Source: CAZZNQ01 sp964655775 (GTDB lineage Bacteria > Planctomycetota > Brocadiia > SM23-32). From it: DNA of 34,157 bases. Every line of letters starts with the position of its first letter. Position 1 is the stretch's first letter. Positions 31,553 to 34,157 of the stretch are shown here, one piece after another. Where the stretch lies: positions 1 to 34,157 of the forward strand of contig CAZZNQ010000040.1 of assembly GCA_964655775.1 (NCBI GenBank), read 5' to 3'. The position numbers and the translations under genes are program-made. The notes below the pieces were generated by a model. That model had not been told where the DNA came from. It ran no database searches and saw only the letters and a list, made by a program, of their open reading frames with translations.

Positions 31553-32498
31553 GTTCCGTTCGCTGAGCGCTGCGTCCGTTCCTGGCGTCCAGGAACTGGC
31601 GGAAAGCGGCGAGGATGTTTGGCCCCCGGGTACGAATGGTCGTGTCGTCCACCCGCTCAATGGTCATCACGCGTTCCAGGGCGGCTGCTCTCTGCGGATC
31701 TGTGAACTCGACCTCCAACGTCGTCGGCGACGGGAAAACCACCAGCGGCACGTTGCGCGCTCGCCGGAGCGCCCGGGCGGCTGCCTCATGGAGCAACTGC
31801 GCGGACCGGCTCGCCGGCAGGCATATCGCGCTGCCCGGCGCGATCGGCTGCTTGACCTCCACGGTCTCCAGGTCGGCGCCAAGCAACTCGCGCGCTTCGC
31901 GGATGCCGCCTGAATCACCAGAGACTAGGGCCAGCGGCACGCCGAACTCGCCGCCGATGGCCGCTTCCATGCCGATCTCGCCCAGTTCCGTGCCGTTTAC
32001 GCGCATCGCCGCCACGTCGTCGTAATAGGTGCGAGGGAACATGGCTCCCGCGGCACCGGTTCGTGCATGGCAGCCGATCAGGAAAAGGGCGTCGAAGCTC
32101 TCGTCAAGCCCATAGACGAAGTCGTTCGTCGGCTGCGGTCGCCCGCAGACGATGGTTGCACGTTCGTCCACGTGCAGCAGGTCGATGTTCCGGCCTTCGG
32201 CGTGAGCGTCGTATACTACGGCTTCGGTGCATCCCACCGCGAACACGCCTTCCAGCACGGCCCTAAGGTCACTCATCAGCATGGACCGGGCGTGCTCGTA
32301 TTCCGGCCTGGCGGGGTCAAGCTGCTCGGGGCTGACCACACCCGTGATGCCCTCCATGTGCAGTTTGACGTAGACTCGGGTGCCGTGCTTGTCGCGTTCC
32401 GGCTCCAGGTGCATGGACTCGGTCATCTCCTGTGAGCCGTGACTCGCAAGCGGGATCCCGAAAGGGTCCGGCCGGATGAATGGGTCCTTGTCAGGCAT
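31494..32498 (-). CDS. M55-family D-aminopeptidase-like protein
   Basis: A 334-residue protein related to DppA, the zinc-dependent D-aminopeptidase that forms a decameric ring. The expected zinc ligands of DppA are Asp8, Glu10, His60, His104 and Glu133. Here VYVKLHMEGITGV gives His47 in place of the Asp and Glu49; YDAHAEGRNI gives His99; FLIGCHARTGA gives His144; and VNGTELGEIGMEAAIGG gives Glu174. The Asp-to-His change at the first ligand is unusual. An extra 40-residue N-terminal extension precedes the domain. The start ATG at 32498 has AAGG upstream; a later ATG at residue 25 is possible. The C-terminus overlaps the macrodomain gene on the opposite strand. Role: degrading D-amino-acid peptides or other small peptides (family knowledge). 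Confidence 0.85.
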   Translation of the reverse strand: MPDKDPFIRPDPFGIPLASHGSQEMTESMHLEPERDKHGTRVYVKLHMEGITGVVSPEQLDPARPEYEHARSMLMSDLRAVLEGVFAVGCTEAVVYDAHAEGRNIDLLHVDERATIVCGRPQPTNDFVYGLDESFDALFLIGCHARTGAAGAMFPRTYYDDVAAMRVNGTELGEIGMEAAIGGEFGVPLALVSGDSGGIREARELLGADLETVEVKQPIAPGSAICLPASRSAQLLHEAAARALRRARNVPLVVFPSPTTLEVEFTDPQRAAALERVMTIERVDDTTIRTRGPNILAAFRQFLDARNGRSAQRTELKEYTRPQVPPGKTADRTE

Positions 32499-32550
32499 AG
32501 ATCTGCCTTTCCATGCGGCTTGGCTCACGCCACGATTACCCGATAGCGCG

Positions 32551-32581
32551 ATTATATCACCCGGCCGCACCCCAAAGTAAA
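32551..32581 (-). promoter_or_regulatory. Promoter of the M55 gene
   Basis: Perfect TATAAT (32551-32556) with TGA before it (extended -10) on the minus strand. The -35 is TTTACT (32576-32581) at 19 bases or TTACTT at 18. About 45 bases to the ATG. Confidence 0.65.
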
Positions 32582-32608
32582 AGGCAATCGCGGGCCCATG
32601 GTCAATCG

Positions 32609-32651
32609 GCCGCCCCTTTCAGCCAGAGTCGCTGGAAAACGAAGGGGCGGC
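32609..32651. promoter_or_regulatory. Large inverted repeat upstream of the GHMP kinase
   Basis: GCCGCCCCTT (32609-32618) and AAGGGGCGGC (32642-32651) are perfect 10-bp inverted copies; inside them CCAG (32623-32626) and CTGG (32632-32635) also pair. The right arm ends one base before the extended -10 TGTTAGAAT (32652-32660). It covers the place where a -35 box would be and lies between two divergent promoters, so it reads as an operator for a dimeric repressor or activator. Confidence 0.55.
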
Positions 32652-32660
32652 TGTTAGAAT
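32652..32660 (+). promoter_or_regulatory. Extended -10 of the GHMP-kinase promoter
   Basis: TGTTAGAAT, an extended -10 with no recognisable -35 (CTGGAA at the expected place). Dependence on an activator at the adjacent inverted repeat is possible. The GTG start is about 40 bases downstream. Confidence 0.5.
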
Positions 32661-32698
32661 CTGCAGGGGCGACATCACGTGGAAGGTGTAGGGACGAA

Positions 32699-34054
32699 GT
32701 GATTGATCCAGCGGACCTGATGGAGCGGTTTGCCAAGAGGTATGCGCCCGTACCGCCGGCCGTCATGGTGAGGGCCCCCGGGCGGATAAACCTCATTGGG
32801 GAGCACACGGACTACAATGGCTTCCCCGTCCTGCCCATGGCCATCGACCGGAGCATTGCGATCACCGCTGCACCGCGCGATGACGGACGGATAGTGCTCT
32901 GCAACGCCGTGCGCGACGAGTACTCGGACCGCGAGTTCGAGATTGCACGTCACATCCCCCCCTTCCCGGCCGGAGATTGGGGCAACTATGCGAAGGCCGC
33001 CGTGCAGTCACTGGTGCAACTGGCGTTTGAGCAGGGCCGGGATCTTGCGTCGCTAAGGGGCATGTCGTGCTGCGTACACGGCGACGTGCCGCCGGCGTCC
33101 GGCCTATCGTCGTCGACCGCGCTCGTCGTGGCCACGGCGCTTGCCTTCTGTCGCTGCAACGACTTCGATCTGGACCGTGTTGCGCTGGCCGACCGGATGG
33201 CTCAGGCCGAGTACTATGTGGGCACGCGGGGTGGGGGCATGGATCAGGCCGCCTGCCTCCTTGCGGCAGAGGAACATGCAGTCAAGGTCGACTTCTTCCC
33301 TCTGCGCGTGCGCCGATGCCGGTTCCCGGGCGATTGCCGCATCGTTGCCGCGCACAGCACGGTCTGGGCCAGGAAGACGGCCGAGCGTCGCGAAGCATAC
33401 AACCGGCGCGTGTTGGCCTGTCGCGTCGGCGCCCGCCTGTTGGCCGAACGCCTGGGCGTCCCGAAGCCGGAACGCCTTGCTGATGTTGTCGCCCAGCCGG
33501 CAGGCCCCGACGTGGACTCGCTGATCCGGTCTTTGCCGGAGCTGCTTCAGGGCTCGGAGACGGTCACGTTGGCCGATGCGGCGAGAGTGCTTGAACTGGA
33601 ACCGAGTGATCTGAACGCGCGGTTCCCGGGCGTCTTTGATTCGGATCGGGACGGTCCCACCGCGGAGGCACTACCCGTGCTGAAACGGTGCCGGCACGTC
33701 TTTAGCGAAGCCGCGCGGACGGATCTGGCGGCTGAGCTACTCACCGAAGGGGACATCCAACGCGTCGGATGCCTGATGGACGCGTCTCACGAAAGCTGCG
33801 CGTCCGACTACGGCATCAGTTGCCCCGAACTGGATTCGCTCACGCGCATCATGCGGTCGGCGGGGGCGCTGGGCGCGCGTCTGACCGGGGCCGGCTTCGG
33901 GGGCTTTGCTGTTGGCCTCGTCCCCGCCGGCCAGGTACTCGTGGTGCTGGACGCGCTCCAGCGGGAGTTCTACGCCCCGAGACACCTGGAGCCGGACGGG
34001 CACGTTTACGTGTTCCGCCCGGCTCCCGGTGCATCCGTGCGCGAGCTATGCTGA
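32699..34054 (+). CDS. Galactokinase-like GHMP kinase
   Basis: A 451-residue sugar kinase of the GHMP superfamily with the galactokinase signature GRINLIGEHTDY (29-40), the ATP loop PPASGLSSSTAL (131-142), Asp182 in GGGMDQA as the expected catalytic base with Arg29, and the C-terminal GARLTGAGFGGFAVGL motif. Glu35, His36 and Asp38, which contact the sugar in galactokinases, are present. It is about 70 residues longer than E. coli GalK (382), near the length of GALK2-type GalNAc kinase; the extra part is about residues 225-340. Galactose is the best guess; GalNAc or arabinose cannot be excluded. Start: GTG at 32699 preceded by AGGGA five bases away; ATG at 32720 lacks an SD. It stands alone, divergent from the M55 gene. 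Confidence 0.85.
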   Translation: MIDPADLMERFAKRYAPVPPAVMVRAPGRINLIGEHTDYNGFPVLPMAIDRSIAITAAPRDDGRIVLCNAVRDEYSDREFEIARHIPPFPAGDWGNYAKAAVQSLVQLAFEQGRDLASLRGMSCCVHGDVPPASGLSSSTALVVATALAFCRCNDFDLDRVALADRMAQAEYYVGTRGGGMDQAACLLAAEEHAVKVDFFPLRVRRCRFPGDCRIVAAHSTVWARKTAERREAYNRRVLACRVGARLLAERLGVPKPERLADVVAQPAGPDVDSLIRSLPELLQGSETVTLADAARVLELEPSDLNARFPGVFDSDRDGPTAEALPVLKRCRHVFSEAARTDLAAELLTEGDIQRVGCLMDASHESCASDYGISCPELDSLTRIMRSAGALGARLTGAGFGGFAVGLVPAGQVLVVLDALQREFYAPRHLEPDGHVYVFRPAPGASVRELC

Positions 34055-34122
34055 CTGTTCGCGCGTTGGCCATCGGTCCTGGCCGGGCTTACAGAAGTAC
34101 TGCACTGTTCGGCTTGCAGCAA

Positions 34123-34141
34123 CGCGGCCGAGACGGCCGCG
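34123..34141. repeat. GC-rich palindrome (REP-like element candidate)
   Basis: CGCGGCCG, a three-base loop AGA, and CGGCCGCG: a perfect 8-bp inverted repeat about 70 bases after the kinase stop. It could be a terminator stem without a T-run or one copy of a dispersed GC-rich palindrome. I found no second copy in this window. Confidence 0.45.
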
Positions 34142-34157
34142 CTACCCCTGCAATGGG

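Noticed and set aside
1..34157. CRISPR arrays, tRNA genes, insertion sequences, phage or defence islands
   Set aside because: No evenly spaced repeats, no tRNA-like cloverleaf in the intergenic gaps that I read, and no transposase, integrase or restriction-type protein among the frames.

Overview
The window is dense, high-GC bacterial chromosome (or metagenomic contig) with coding on both strands, no intergenic stretch over about 250 bases, and no rRNA, tRNA, CRISPR array or insertion sequence that I could recognise. Lipid A genes (lpxA, a fused lpxC-fabZ), BamA and a Skp/OmpH-like chaperone show a diderm, LPS-making organism. The lpxC-fabZ fusion, the order rplY-pth-rpsF-ssb-rplI-dnaB, a DUF2089 regulator beside an exported protein and a permuted S55 protein suggest Planctomycetota or a neighbouring group such as Hydrogenedentota or Armatimonadota. 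That placement is inference.

Layout. Positions 1-1547 (minus strand): an odd chimeric frame at the window edge (exported protein running in frame into a DXS fragment), a DUF2089 HTH regulator with a promoter embedded in a palindrome, and a flavin reductase-like protein. Positions 1734-3853 (plus): a DegT-type sugar aminotransferase and GalE, both nucleotide-sugar enzymes. Positions 3878-14103 (minus): a long run read from right to left: rplY, pth, rpsF, ssb, rplI, dnaB, bamA, skp-like, lpxC-fabZ, lpxA and a TrkA/KtrA-like regulator. It couples translation and replication genes to outer-membrane assembly and lipid A synthesis, and it starts at a near-consensus promoter with a foldable leader (14151-14266). 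Positions 14346-23815 (minus): prmC, murA, a secreted S55-type protein, a secreted beta-propeller protein and a large YfhO-like membrane protein.

Positions 24035-34054 are accessory metabolism and signalling: a PfkB-type sugar kinase divergent from a 669-residue protein of unknown family, a PAS-GGDEF diguanylate cyclase, a GH4 alpha-galactosidase-like enzyme, rubrerythrin, a DnaJ-domain protein, a macrodomain protein overlapping an M55 peptidase tail to tail, and a galactokinase-like GHMP kinase. The GH4 enzyme, the GHMP kinase and GalE at the other end could form an alpha-galactoside route, with the unknown 669-residue protein as a possible further sugar enzyme.

The items most worth following up are the rplY leader RNA, the unknown 669-residue family, the S55 protein with catalytic motifs in swapped order, the palindromic promoters of the DUF2089 and GHMP-kinase genes, and the DXS junction at the left edge, which may be an assembly artefact.
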